A stretch of DNA of 64,000 bases, taken from contig JACGCK010000060.1 in assembly GCA_014925825.1 (NCBI GenBank), positions 1-64,000 on the forward strand, read 5' to 3'. The notes under the pieces were generated by a model. The model did not search any database and was not told the origin of the DNA. It saw only the letters and a program-made list of their open reading frames with translations. This stretch comes from Pholiota molesta (lineage: Eukaryota; Basidiomycota; Agaricomycetes; Agaricales; Strophariaceae). Below, piece after piece: positions 1 through 11,592 of this stretch (positions are counted from its first letter, which is position 1; each line of letters begins with the position of its first letter). Both the position numbers and the translations under genes were made by a program.

Positions 1-580
1 ATCCTAAGTCCGCCCATTGCCATCCGCGTGTCCGAGACTGGTACAAGCTGCGGTACTGACGATCTCATTCGGGCGTTCACGAGGTTAACTGAATAGAGCG
101 CTGCAGTATGGTCATGTAGAAAGTCTAGGATCCGTATATTTACATCTACTTACGAGCAGAAGATCAAGAAACACGACTTAAGTAGAATTCTATATGCGCT
201 TTCACGCGACATCTCTAGGCTACGAGGCAATGATGTACAGATAGCAACGATGATTCAAAAATCTAATTTCCTCAACTCCATTCCTTCCACGATTTCCCGA
301 AGTCATTGAATGGTTGCATGTTGATGGTTAAACTAAGAACTTAGAATTTGAAGTCGGAGCCGACACATGATTCGGTTTGCCTCTCATGGCCTGCGCGTTG
401 CGCGAAGACATACCAACAAGAATTGACGAAAACCGATTCATATTATTACAATTACAACATATAGAGTAAGTAACACTTCCCCTTGACATTCCAACTCCAA
501 GTCTACCTCAGCCCCTACACGGTCGTTTCAACAGAAGGACAACGAAAAGCACCACGTAACCGAGACTACCAAGAAAACGT
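1..580. other. Left-edge intergenic sequence, no supported gene
   Basis: This lies 3' of the minus-strand HUL5 gene. No reading frame here has coding character or plausible splice-joined exons. It probably holds the HUL5 3' UTR and the spacer to a gene outside the window. Confidence 0.5.
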
Positions 581-3500
581 TTACGATAGGTCAAACCCAG
601 CATTCGAATTGATCGCCTGTAATAGCTTCTCGCGCAGCGTACGCTCAGAAGTATATCGTGGGAGCTACACGAAAGCGACGTGAGCACGCTTATATACGAA
701 CAGATGCAAAGGATAATTCACCTTCAGCAGATTGACGCATGTACTTGATGTGGGCAAGCGATGTTGGTCCTCGCCCGCATCGCGGATAGAGAAGTTGGGT
801 ACGAGCTCCTTGAATCCACTATAGAAGCAGGACGGAACGCGTTAGCATTCATTGAGATTGAACGACGAGAAGAACATGTACGAACAGGAGTGGTGGTCTG
901 CTACAGCTCGTCACAAAACGGAGAAGCGCGCGACGCTGCTCTTGATCGAACGAGTTGACGACCTGACGCAAAGAGTAAGTACAACGTGCATGCGATATGG
1001 CGAAAACCATTACAAACCTGCCAAAATGTGACGATGACCGGATGCGCATCGTCATACAACCCTCCATAGTTCGTATTATGTCGAAGATCATCAAGATCAA
1101 TAGGCGAATTCACGCCTCCAATCAAGATCTGCACCTCCTGTTGGTTGAACATCCTATCGCAATCGACCCACCCATCAGCGCCGAGAAAAGAAAAGAAGTA
1201 CGGATCGACGAAAACATACCGCAGCCATTTCTGGTCGATCATCTCCGACAGGCCCTCGAAGAACGCTTCGCTCTGCTGCTTGATCTGTTTGCTCAGACGG
1301 TAATGCGAAACGAGGTAAATGTAAGTTAGTCGGTTCTCCCTGGTGACGGCGATGTTGCTGCCGTTGGGGATAAGGTCGACGGTTTTCGTCACACCGAATT
1401 CTACGCAACGAATTAGTATCGGTGGGATGTCGTAGCAGCGAGTATGGATAGAAGCCTACCTTCAATGGCCATGGTGAAATTGAGCGACAGGTCCTCTGGA
1501 TTTCCGTTGTAGTGCTTCAAGAAGATGAGACCGTTGTATAAGTCGGGGTCTAGCGAGGATAGATCGTCGAGGAAGCTTTGCCGACCGAGCCACTATCATA
1601 TGAAAATTAGCCTATTCGTGAAGTAGACGCGAACGAATAACTTACTCTAGCCAAGAAGAACCCAGCAAACGCAACGTCGACAAGGATACCTTCGTACATG
1701 GCCTTGCCCAGGATCCGCCCGATAAAGCGATACCAGTTCAAGCTATGCGCTATAAGCGAAGCCGCGCTGTTCAGTTTATTACTTGGAAGACGAAAATGTA
1801 AAGAACTTACCCTCCGTCGCATACGCATGCGGGTTCGGGTACAGCTCGTTCTTCTTGTTCGCGAGCCATAGCCCCCGGTCGGTATCGAACACCTCCTTAC
1901 ACAGCGACGTGAAGAACTCCTTAAACACACCCCCACCATCGATTCCCGCCCTAGCAACAGTCGTCAGTACACCACGAAAAATCACAACCAAAAAACACGC
2001 ACTCCTCCTGCCCGAACTGATCAATAAAAGTAATCTCAATCGGCGCCTTCAGATCCACCTCCCCAAGCCTATCGAACCCGTCCTGCGCGACCATCCCCCT
2101 GCGCACCTGCACGCGCGCCTTATGCCCGAACGGCCCGAAGCCGCGGTGGCGCAGCGTCCCGCGCGCTGCCATGTCGTTCAGCACGAAGTGGCGGAAGATC
2201 GACACGCGCACCTCGAACGGGATCGCGAAGGGGATGTTGTTGAGGATGCCGAGGCGCGGCGACATCGCGGCGAGCTGCCGCTTGGAGAGGTGGCGCGGGC
2301 CCTGGAGCGGGTCGTCGGGCTTCGAGAGCTGTTGTTCTTCCAGGCTGGAGAAGAATTATCATGAGCGAGGGATGACGCGGCTGGAAGAGGGTGGCATAGA
2401 GCACTTACACGGCGGCCTCGACGAACGAGTTCATGTCCAGTTGGGATGTGACGAGCCAGTGGTCCGCGGGGACGAACGGCTTCCGCGAGCTACGCATCCA
2501 GCCATCAGCAACGAATCAAACACGAAAAAAAACACCACACGACTCACTCTCGCGCATGGATCCCCAGCAAGCACCTCGTCACCTTATCCCGCACCGATTC
2601 CCACGAGCACCGCACCTGCGGCGCGATGTACACCTCCTGCATCACACTCCCCTCGTCGCGCCAGTAGAGCGTGAATGCGATGTTCAGCAGCTGCCGGCTG
2701 AACTCCACGAGCTCGTCGAGCGTCAGCGGGTTCCGCACCGCGCGTCCGCCCGACGCGGTCCCGAAGAATTCGTCGTCGCCCATTGTGAGGAGTGCTTGCG
2801 AATAAAGGTCGGCGAGGAAGAGAATTGGCGGCCACTGCGACGCGTTCGCAGGATCTAAACAAAATTATTCGTAATGTTTTGAAATCGAAAAAAAGAAGAT
2901 CGACATACCCATCAAGTTCCCTGAATTCTCCTCCTTCCCCAGCGGCGACCGCCTAACCAAATCCCTATACAGCTCCCGCACAAGCCCCCCACCCGTGCTC
3001 GCCAGCACGACGTTCAGAATCTGCTCCTGCGCCGACGGCCACGACGCCGTCAAGGCGAACAGATACGCGATGAGATGCGGGAACAGCCCGGGCTTCGCCT
3101 GCGTCGCCGTAATCAGCGCCGTGAGATGCGGCTGGCTGATGATCTTCTCCAGACGCTTCATCGTCTTGACGTCGATCGTGGGCATCGGCAGCGGCTGCGG
3201 CACGGTGATGAAGTCGTCCACGACGGCGACGCGCGTCTGGCGCGCAGCGAGGCTGGCGTCCGAGTCCGACGGGTCCTCGTGTGTTGGTGTCTGGGACGCC
3301 TTCCGCTTGCCGGCTTTCTGTTTCTTGTTTTTGGCGGTGCGAGGTTCGATGGTATCGATCGGGATTTTGCTGAAGAGGAGGATGGAGAGGCGGAGGTAGG
3401 TCGTGAATGCGGGGGAAGGAAGTTTCTTGTACTGTGGTGAGATGAACATGTAGATGTTCGCCGCGAGGTGGATCTTGGCGGCGGCAGAGGTGGTTTCTAG

Positions 3501-4474
3501 TATGTACGGGATTTGGGGGTCGAGAGTGTTGAGCGTAACCAGTGGTAGTGATGATGTGAACTTGGGAAGTACATCTAATGGTAGTCGATTAGGTAGTAGC
3601 GGGATCGTCAATATTGATGTGAAAATGCTGGCGAGAGATTGAGCGTATTGGGGCGAAGTCGATGCGAATGTAGAAAGTGGCGAGGTGATGATATTGACAA
3701 TGATAGGCAGGGTGCGTGACGATTTAGATTCTACAGGCTGGTGGGAATGAATAAAGAAGTCGAACCATAAAACATAGCACGTACAATGTTTTGGATAGCT
3801 TGACTTAGTAACGAGTAAAGTTGATGATTGAGGAGGTATTCAGAAATTTGGGCGCTTGTGGGTTGACCGTCGGCACCAAGTACTCTAGTAGCGATAGTAT
3901 TCGACAGTAAAGTGTTGAGGACCTCAAGATACGAGGCGGAGTTAGGTGATCTATGCGCCTGGATAAGTATCACAAATCTCAAAACGAAGATGCTTACTCA
4001 CTCCGGAGAGTCGGCAACAGATTGGGCAAGGAGCAAAGCGGCACGCCTTATCAGCACCAACCAGCTCGTGCGATGTTCACCTCTTGCCGGAGCAAACAGC
4101 TGATCTTCCAGGATGTTAGATGATGCAAAACACATATAGCAACGTAACGCACCTGGACCGAGTTGTAAAACAGCCCTTGTCCACGTTCCCAGCACCTCGT
4201 CATCCTTGCCAATGAGAACGAGACAGCGGAGTCCCGTCAGCCCCATAACATCGGCGTTGAATGCCTTGCGCATCTCCTGTCTTGTGGCTCGCGCATCCAC
4301 TAGGCCTCGGTACCACGCCTGGATTCGGATGGCGCTTTCTGTGCGCTGCTTATGTTCGGCGCGGGCTGCACGCTCTGCCTGGACACGATTGAGGATGGCG
4401 GCTTGAGTGTTGGCGGAGGAAACGCCTCCAAGGTTTATCTTTCGTTTCCATTCGTCTCCAAAGGCAGGCAACAT
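581..4474 (-). CDS. HUL5: HECT-type E3 ubiquitin ligase, HUL5/UBE3B-UBE3C-like, multi-exon
   Basis: This is a HECT ubiquitin ligase of the Hul5/UBE3B/UBE3C type; in yeast Hul5 works with the proteasome as a chain-elongating (E4) ligase. The start at 4474 gives MLPAFGDEWKRKINLGG, matching the conserved N-terminus of the family, followed by an IQ motif (SAIRIQAWYRG). The C-terminal HECT domain is spread over the last exons: AGIDGGGVFKEF, the RILGKAMYEGILVD segment, ILIGG, and the catalytic-cysteine loop TSSTCVNLLKLP, with Cys in the usual place. The last exon ends at the stop at 581-583 after NSNAGFDLS. About a dozen 50-60 nt introns interrupt it; every HECT junction I followed keeps frame. Estimated length is roughly 1,000-1,050 residues, normal for the family. 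Its 5' end has been copied to 7151-7463. Function is inferred by family; intactness by hand splicing. Confidence 0.9.
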
Positions 4475-4544
4475 GGTGGTCGAGGAGAAAGGATTGAGCG
4501 ACTAACACCCCTGCACAGCGCAGGCAAGTGCGTAATCCCATCAT

Positions 4545-4573
4545 CACGTGCCAAAATCTTATCTTATCTCGTT
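4545..4573. promoter_or_regulatory. HUL5 promoter: CACGTG box next to tandem GATA sites
   Basis: About 75 bp upstream of the HUL5 ATG a CACGTG palindrome (4545-4550) is followed by a run reading GATAAGATAAGAT on the minus strand (about 4557-4569). CACGTG is a bHLH-type site and WGATAR a GATA-factor site. The same pair recurs at 7430-7456, and the GATA run alone near 8750, in copied sequence. Confidence 0.45.
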
Positions 4574-4579
4574 CGGCCG

Positions 4580-4998
4580 CCTTCGTCATCATCCTCCGAG
4601 ATGGCTTAGCGCTCAAGCGCTCATGACTCGAGGCTGTTCTTGAATTGCGTGTTCTGCTCTGTCTGGCAACTCGTGTTTTCTTTATCTATCCTTGATTCAG
4701 CCGCGACGTTCTTGTGCACAACTTTATTTTTTATTTATGTTGCCCTCCCAATGCCCTCCTGGCAACAACCTGGCAAGGCGAAATCTATTGCCCGTCATGA
4801 TTGAGCGCATTCATTATTTATTTTCACTAATCAGTCGCGTCCTTACTTTTAGTGACTCATCTTCGCTTGATGTAGCTTGACATTATGAGCACCACTTTGG
4901 TCCGAAGCATTGATTTAAGGACATGAAATGTAGAATAATGCACTAGTATCAGAGGTTTTTCTATTCGACATGGGAATGATCACAAAAAGATTTCACAA
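4580..4998. other. Intergenic spacer between HUL5 and the first orphan-family gene
   Basis: No gene is supported. It contains HUL5 upstream sequence and the 3' flank of the minus-strand orphan gene. A diverged copy of the 3' flank (around 4823-4890) starts immediately after the homology break at 15436, marking one edge of a duplication. Confidence 0.5.
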
Positions 4999-5457
4999 TC
5001 ATTCCGAAGGCTTGGTCTCGAAAGGATTACCGTAAAATGAGATAGGCACCGGGTCCATCCCTTCGGGATACGATCTGCGCGGCTTCGTCCCATCCAATGT
5101 GATCGAACCCCCCTCATCCCACGTCGAAACCCACTGCAAGCCCTCCGCTCCCAAGCCCTCCAACCACGCTTTGATCTTCAGATCCTCCTCGCGCGGCTCG
5201 TCCAGGTCTTCGCGTGGTGGCTCCCAACGCCGGAAGTGTGTGATGAAGACAATGCCATCTTTCAGACTTCCGGGGGGCCAGTCGATGAGCGCGGATTTCG
5301 TTTCGAGCTTGTTGTGGTTGGCCAGCCAGTCATTGATGACGATCTCGAGGTGCATGTTGTGGTGCAAGTTGTCCTCGCCGGTGTCGATCCCGAGCCGCGT
5401 GCCGAGGGTGCGTGCGGCCTGGAAGGTCATGAAGTAGCCATTGATGTAGTAGGGCAT
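4999..5457 (-). CDS. Orphan protein family, copy 1 (152 aa)
   Basis: The function is not recognised. One coding exon starts MPYYINGYFM and ends in KPSE. Shared blocks in the three copies in this window are NDWL, a SALI(D/T) block, a HFRRWEPPRE-type block, DEPREEDLKIKAWLE, LQWVSTWDE and PRRSYPEGMDPVPISFYG. There is no signal peptide or membrane segment. The ATG is chosen because all three copies begin there and all three have a conserved GTAAGT donor just upstream, indicating a 5' UTR intron. Two further copies show purifying-looking divergence (substitutions, few indels), which supports a real protein. Confidence 0.7.
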   Translation of the reverse strand: MPYYINGYFMTFQAARTLGTRLGIDTGEDNLHHNMHLEIVINDWLANHNKLETKSALIDWPPGSLKDGIVFITHFRRWEPPREDLDEPREEDLKIKAWLEGLGAEGLQWVSTWDEGGSITLDGTKPRRSYPEGMDPVPISFYGNPFETKPSE

Positions 5458-7150
5458 GGGCTTTGGAGAAGGATGGGGATTCGTGCGGCGGGAAGTACAG
5501 GGCGTGGGATATTGATGAGCATCTGGTGCGCGATGCTTAGAGAATGACTTACAGGCGAAACGCTTCGAGTCCAAAGTCGGAATATCGTTAGGTGAGAAAT
5601 AGATGCAGATTTTTTTATACCGAGCGCGGTGTCTGTATAGTATTATGTATGTCGCAAATTGCACCTGTCTTATTCGAGTCGTCTCTATACCGCTAAAGCT
5701 CTCACCCACGCCACGTTGTCAGTCATAAGGACTCCCTACCGCCCATCATTCATTGTCCAAGTCATTTGCCGCGTGGAAAATAGTGTCCGATGTGTGGGAC
5801 GCTAGCGGCTAGTGCCAGACGCGCTTGTCAATTTCCTACTGATCTTCAAGATCTTAGTAATCGTCCGAAAAAGAACGTTTGCTTCGTATTCTATTGTCTG
5901 GTCGCCATTGTTGCGAACAAGGCTTTTCACGACTCTCAAGCATCGACAATGGGCTGACAGTTGTTTACCCAAGGGGACTCAATTCGCCGATAGATGGACC
6001 GATGAGGAGATAACGAATTTATCATTCCATTGGCTAATTGAACATAACAAGGCACTCATTCGTCGTCGGATACGCGAAGCAAAGGAAACGTACACAATGC
6101 CAGATTTCTACAAATATTAAGTGTTCCTGGACTTTATTAACGAAACACCTGATAGGATCAGGCTTGAACTTGTGGAAAACCTTACGGGTAGGCCAAAGAG
6201 GCGTCTACTTGCCGTCGGCACGACTCTGAGTCCAAGCTAGAGAGATCATTAGAATTTGCAAGGCGTAGCGCTAGCCTTCCTTCCAGGGGCGATTCTCCCG
6301 AGGAGGAGAGGCGCGCGTAAGTCCTTAGAGGATGGCGCATGCTGACGAAGAAGGAACGTCGCGGTGCGGTGGGGCTTCCGCAGGGGATGCCCTGTCGGGC
6401 GGGACAGGCACTGGATGAGAGATACTCGACAAGGGCGAGCGGGTTCCGGGGATGAACACACGGGCAAGGGCTGATGCGGACGGGCGGAGCCTGCGCAGGG
6501 CTCAGAAGGTATCGGGATGCGCGTCGAACGTACGGCTCTTGTTCACACCGTGGTGCAGCACCAGAGGGAGGACGCCGCGGCCTTGCCCGCACCGACCGCC
6601 GCTGCCAGAGGGCGCTCCATTTGGTCCGCACACGTTCCCTGCGGCACGAATCCATCACCGAGTCCCTCTGCCGTGCCGCTTCATCCACCCCGCTCGACCC
6701 AGAATGGACCCTGGTCATTGCGATAACCGGCCCAAGGAGATGATCGTAAGCGTCTCAGACCAGATAGAGAACAGGATGTCGACGGGCGGTGGGGCGTTGG
6801 CGTAGTCTTGTTTGCGCGATGGCTTCAGCGTGCCCACGGCAATGAACACCGCGCGGTAGATACTGAAGGCGTTGCAGTGTTCGGTGATGGAGGATAAGCG
6901 TGCAGGGATGATGTGGCACTCACGCTGACGCAGTGGGATCGTCCCATTGGAGCGGGGTGGGGTGAGAGTTGTCATGTGTTGGTCGGGATAGGCTGTGGAT
7001 GGAATAAGGGATAAGTTGATAATCGAGAAGGGAAAATAGGATTTTGGAGAAGAACGCACCAGCAAGGTTGACGCGGCCCTTGTCTGCAACTTGCCTGTTA
7101 GTATGTTACTGAAAGCAAGCGATGAAGCGGCACTGATGTACCAGGATGTA
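5458..7150. other. Upstream region of copy 1 and unassigned, partly GC-rich sequence
   Basis: It contains the 5' UTR intron (donor GTAAGT at about 5551-5556 on the minus strand) and promoter of orphan copy 1. From 6250 to 7150 several minus-strand frames look partly coding but have no recognisable domain, for example a stretch ending IWSETLTIISLGRLSQ at about 6730, and they cannot be joined convincingly. It may be a decayed gene. Confidence in any gene here is low. Confidence 0.35.
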
Positions 7151-7463
7151 CCTTGCGCAGCTCCTGTCTCGTGGCTCGCGCATTCACTAGGCCGCGGTAC
7201 CATGCCTGGATTCGGATGGCACTTTCCGTGTGCTGCTTACGTTCGGCGCGGCTGCATGATCTGCCTGGACACGAATGAGGATGACGGCTTGTGTGTGGGC
7301 GGAAGAGACGCGTCCAAAATTTATCTTTCGCTTCCATTCGTCTCCGAAGGCAGGCAACATGGTGGTAGAGGAGAAAGGATTGAGCGACAACTAACAGCAG
7401 GCAAGTGCGTAACTAAATCCCATCATCACGTGGGAGAGTCTTATCTTATCTCCTTCGGCCTTC
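7151..7463 (-). pseudogene. Truncated, frameshifted copy of the HUL5 5' end and promoter
   Basis: This copies HUL5 positions about 4264-4573: the N-terminus (MLPAFGDEWKRKINFG), the IQ motif (SAIRIQAWYRGLVNAR) and the CACGTG-GATA promoter segment. One base is missing in the stretch matching GGCGCGGGCTGCAC of the parent, so the start and the IQ motif fall in different frames. Homology stops at 7151, where unrelated sequence begins. It is a non-functional remnant of the duplication that also made the second orphan gene. A chimeric transcript into 6700-7150 cannot be excluded but is unsupported. Confidence 0.8.
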
Positions 7464-7884
7464 GTCTGATTCGAGGTAGTTCGAGGTCTGATTTGCACAC
7501 CGTCTGCGGCTTCAGAGCTTCGTCAAAGCAGTGCATAGCCTGAGGGCTGAGCGTACATAGGCCTCCGACTAACGTCAGGAATAACTATTACTTAGAGCCC
7601 ATCCAGAGACAGCATCATTTATAACTTGAGCACAAAACCCTTCGACGCCAGCGCCCCTACCACCATGACCTTCTTTGACCTAGGCTCGTCAAACCTCGTG
7701 TCAGGCGCGGACGGCCACGCCAACTGTGCATTCGCCGAGCTGGAAAGATGCCTGAAGCAATCATGATCCTTTGAATGCTGTTCGCAATGCCGTATTAATT
7801 TATTTAAGAACATGAAATATAGAATATTGCACTAGTATCAGAGGTACTTATATTTGATGGCAATGATAACAAGAATTTGCACAA
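7464..7884. other. Spacer between the HUL5 fragment and orphan copy 2
   Basis: No gene is supported. The sequence near 7495-7545 (CACCGT..TGCGGCTTCAGAGCTT) recurs at about 8852-8925, so it belongs to the local duplicated material. Confidence 0.45.
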
Positions 7885-8352
7885 TCATTCCGAAGGCTTG
7901 ATTTTGGCAGGAGCAGGACCACCGTAAAATGAGATAGGCACTGGGCCCATCCCATCAGGATAAGATCTGCATGGCTGCGTCCCATTCAACGTAATTGAAC
8001 CCCCCTCATCCCACGTCGAAACCCACTGCAAGCCCTTCGCACCGAAGCTCTCCAACCACGCTTTGATCTTCAGATCCTCCTCGCGCGGCTCGTCCGGGTC
8101 TTCGCGCGGTGGTTCCCAATGCCGGAAGTGGGAGATGAAGATAATGCCAGCGATCTCGGACCCGCGGGGCCAGTCGATGAGCGCCGATTTTGTTTCGAGC
8201 TTGTTGTTGTTGGCCAGCCAGTCGTTGATGACCATCTCGAGGTGAATGTTGTGGTACAGGTTGTTGTCTTCACCGACGTCGATCCCGAGCTGCCTGCCAA
8301 TTTTGCGCGCCTCGTGGAATGCCATGAAGTAGCCATTGATGTAGTACGGCAT
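7885..8352 (-). CDS. Orphan protein family, copy 2 (155 aa)
   Basis: This paralogue of the gene at 4999-5457 starts MPYYINGYFM and has the same conserved blocks in order, ending KPSE. Function is unknown. A 5' UTR intron is inferred from GTAAGT on the minus strand just upstream of position 8420 with acceptor CTAG directly before the ATG. A TATATATA stretch (8484-8493) sits in a core-promoter position. The reading frame is open throughout. Confidence 0.7.
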   Translation of the reverse strand: MPYYINGYFMAFHEARKIGRQLGIDVGEDNNLYHNIHLEMVINDWLANNNKLETKSALIDWPRGSEIAGIIFISHFRHWEPPREDPDEPREEDLKIKAWLESFGAKGLQWVSTWDEGGSITLNGTQPCRSYPDGMGPVPISFYGGPAPAKIKPSE

Positions 8353-8739
8353 GTTCTAGACCAATAACAATCGGGATGGGTAAGCGGACGCTCACGCTAT
8401 ACAATCCCTATCAGATAGCGACTTACGGGGAAATCGTATGTAGAGTGGTGAAAGGGAGGTGGCGGACCTGTTAGTTACATGTGGTATATATATGTACATG
8501 GGCATGGCATCTATATTGAAACCGTGAATTGGGCGCAACCCTGAACTACACAAACACCGCGCTTCCTTACGCTTTGTTGAAGTTCCCATGGAGTCATGAG
8601 TCATAACCTTGCTCTTTTTTTTGCCGCCTCACGTTTCTTGTTCGAGCTATCTGATGACTCTAGAAGACGAAGACGAACATGAAGAATACAAGTGACCGCC
8701 ACGAAAAGGCAAAAGAATCAAGAGTGAGGCGCAATTACA

Positions 8740-8960
8740 ACATGAATATAATCTTATCTTATCTCGTTCGAACGCCTTCGTCATCCTCTGACTCCCGAGA
8801 TCGCTTAAGTATGGTTCAAGGTCGGTCCCTGGATGTGATCATGATTTGCACACCGTACATGCACACCGAATGCAGTGCCTGCCAATACCGTATGTGGTGC
8901 TTCAGAGCTTTGTCGAAGCTGTACATCCAACGAAGTCCAAAGAAGAGCGAATACACAGTT
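8740..8960. repeat. Third copy of the HUL5-promoter/flank segment
   Basis: The TCTTATCTTATCTCGTTCG segment and the following GATTTGCACACCGT, GCTTCAGAGCTTTGTCGAAG and CAATACCGTATG-type sequence repeat material at 4550-4600 and 7440-7545. The CACGTG box is missing here. No coding sequence is attached. Confidence 0.6.
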
Positions 8961-9334
8961 GGTTAACAGGATATGTTACAGCGGCGAACTACACTGCAAT
9001 ATCAAGCCTATAAATGGTCCATATACATATAGGCGTTTAGAATGTCTGAATTTACTCTGACTTTTGATAGACTATAGATATGCAAGGACCCACGGCAGAA
9101 ATCTTCACTGTGAATTTTCTGTCATTACAGCCTCTAAGTAGCTGTCGAGACTCGAAAGCGAGGTCAACAGTCGAGAAGAATGGTGAACTTGGGATCGATC
9201 ATCGCTGCCATGTAAACTCACCCTCATTCAACTCTCGCTGCATTGCATCATATTTAGGCCTCTGCTCTCCACGCTCCATGTTGTTCGGATATGGTGCTAA
9301 GTATTGATTTCCTATCACAATTGTGGGCACGAGA

Positions 9335-9975
9335 AGAGGAATAAACTCCAATCCGGTCTCGGTGAGATTACATCGTACAGCCTTGTATGTAGTTTTTGAG
9401 CTATCTCAAGAAATTAAGTTTCGCCGCAAATTTAGAAGAATTCTAGGCGAATGGATTGTCAAAGACATTAGACCTTATTGGGCTATGTGGCTCTACAGAA
9501 AGAGTTATCACCCCATCAACACTTGCGGACTTCGGACGCCAGCTGGGAATCGTAGGAAAGGTAAGAGCACCAAGTTAAGTAATCAAAGACGCCGTGTTTG
9601 CTGCGCGAGTAGTGATACTACTGATACTAGATATACTTCCTTCAAATATAGTAGGCACAAGAGGACGGCATAGGTTCCAATCCAAACTCGGGTGAGATAT
9701 CATCGTACAGCCTTGTAATTTCTGAGCTGCCTTGAGGATATGTCTCACCGCAAATCTAGTAGAAGATTAAATTGTCAAAAGCAGTAGACCTTATTTGGAT
9801 ATCTGGTTCCACGGAAAGATTCGACACCGCACCAACGCTCGCGGATTTTGGAAGCCAGCGCTAATTATCGTAGGAAAGGTGTGAGCACCAAGTTAAGGAA
9901 TCAAAGAGACTGTTTGCTTATGTGCTGCGCGATTCGCGATGGTTCTGGTATATGATATACTTGCTCCAACATAGA
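9335..9975. repeat. Degenerate ~310 bp tandem duplication upstream of the gene at 10092
   Basis: Unit 1 (about 9335-9655) and unit 2 (about 9665-9975) share ordered blocks: CATCGTACAGCCTTGTA, TTGTCAAA.GACATTAGACCTTAT-like sequence, TCGTAGGAAAGGT, GAGCACCAAGTTAAG and AATCAAAGA. The copies have diverged by many substitutions and small indels. There is no coding frame shared by both, so this is probably promoter-distal repeat DNA. Confidence 0.65.
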
Positions 9976-10005
9976 GATGATGTGGCACACTGCCATATGC
10001 TTCAG

Positions 10006-10012
10006 TATATAA
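10006..10012 (+). promoter_or_regulatory. TATA box of the seven-exon orphan gene
   Basis: TATATAA sits 80 bp upstream of the ATG at 10092, a normal TATA-to-start distance for a fungal gene with a short 5' UTR. Confidence 0.55.
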
Positions 10013-10091
10013 GCAAACCACTTCGTATTGCAAGTTTGTGCACAAACTCCCCTCTACCTGAGCTTGAACCACCGTTCAGCTAGCTCTCGCC

Positions 10092-11325
10092 ATGGACTAC
10101 ACACAACATTGGCCGAACGACTTTGGCGATACCGCAGATCAAATGCCCTTCGCAAGTCTCGTGGGTGAGTGTCTGACAATAAAAGACACGAGTTAGGTCA
10201 CTGACGCGTCCTACATATAGATGATTTCATATGTCCAACTAAACCTTCAACCAACGTCGTAAACAACTATTCATTCAGCGACAGCGGCTACAGTGTCATA
10301 CCCAGTAGCGTCACTGATAACTTCAGTTCAAACCCTGGATTGCTTTTGAATCATAGTAAATTATCGTCCTTCTATGATTCAAACGTTAAAAGATACATGA
10401 TCGAACCTTGCAGACTCGTTGTCCTCCCATAATTTACCTGTAGGGGCACACGACAGCGATTCGAGGTACTGGAATAACTCATCTGTCGATACTGGGTCAC
10501 ATGGCACCTTCGGTTTGAATACTCCGTGCCATGGAGATTATGGGGCTGCTGCCCCTCCGCCCGCCAACTTACACTGGTACGGCGCTTCAACAGAAACTTA
10601 CAACGCACAATTCGGCAACCTAGTCGATTGGCCTGCGGATAACATTGTCAAAGGTAACTATGTACGTCATTAAATTAAATTTGGCCACTGATACATTCAG
10701 TTCGTACTTCAGAGCCTGCTAATTTGTACAATGTACTAACAAGAGGCAAACAAGACGCGTGATGGAGCCAAATCAAGTTCTAGGTCTGGCATATTTGCCG
10801 AACCCAGCGGCGCAGCTGAGGGCAAATCCGACCCCGAGGGTGCTTTGATTCAACGGTACATGCATTTAGTTTGCCTCTTGGGGAGAGCCATTGCTAACGG
10901 CTGAGACATGATTTAGTGATGCCATGAATGAACATGATATTACCGCGGGAAATAACAGGAAGATGGCACAGGAATTGAAGAGAAAGAGGGAAGGAGACGC
11001 ACCCCCCGTTAATACGAGGGCTGTCCGCGGAAGAATACGAGGTAAGAAACGTGAATGTGTTTTACATTACCTGTACAATCTCACATTCATCGATTAACAA
11101 CAGGTCCTTCCAGTCCAAAGCGGCGCCCGGCTCCTCGAAAGGCGAAGATCATACAGGATGGTGTTCATGAGACGAAATTGTGAGTGCCATTGAAGCTGAA
11201 CATCGAAGCTGAGTACTCACATCAATATCATTCTAATTAACAGCATGTATAAATACCAAGAATCGAAAATGATACCCATTCGGGGAGGGGGAGAATACCT
11301 TTGTCGGACGCTTGCAGGCATGTAA
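10092..11325 (+). CDS. Orphan nuclear-like protein, seven exons (280 aa)
   Basis: The product is not recognised. The model joins 10092-10164, 10221-10355, 10414-10653, 10744-10855, 10917-11041, 11104-11179 and 11244-11325, every intron GT..AG. The exons total 843 nt, exactly 281 codons with the final TAA, which supports the model. The first part is low-complexity, rich in Ser, Asn, Tyr and Gly (starting MDYTQHWPNDFGD). The later part is strongly basic (ELKRKREGD, GPSSPKRRPAPRKAKI), like a nuclear localisation or nucleic-acid-binding tail. The intron 3 acceptor (CAAG) is the weakest choice. A regulatory or nuclear role is inference only. Confidence 0.65.
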
Positions 11326-11592
11326 TGTGCAAGGCCGCATATGCAGCCGTCGATATCGATGTTTTAGCGGTCCGTCGAGCCAATTCATGCTATACCAGAT
11401 TTTTTTCTGAACCCATCCATGACAGATGAAATATTTATTTTTACGTATGGGACAGTTTCTACACCGAAAGAGGAGGTTAACATCAATGAATTTGTCAGGA
11501 GTGAGTTGGAAGACTCGCATGATGCAGAGCCCATTCTTCACCCACGCCGCTCTGCGCGCAGAAATAGCTCACACCATGCTACCCCCTCGTCG

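Noticed and set aside
9670..9700. GGTTCCAATCC resembling a tRNA B box
   Set aside because: No A box at the right distance and no cloverleaf could be folded.
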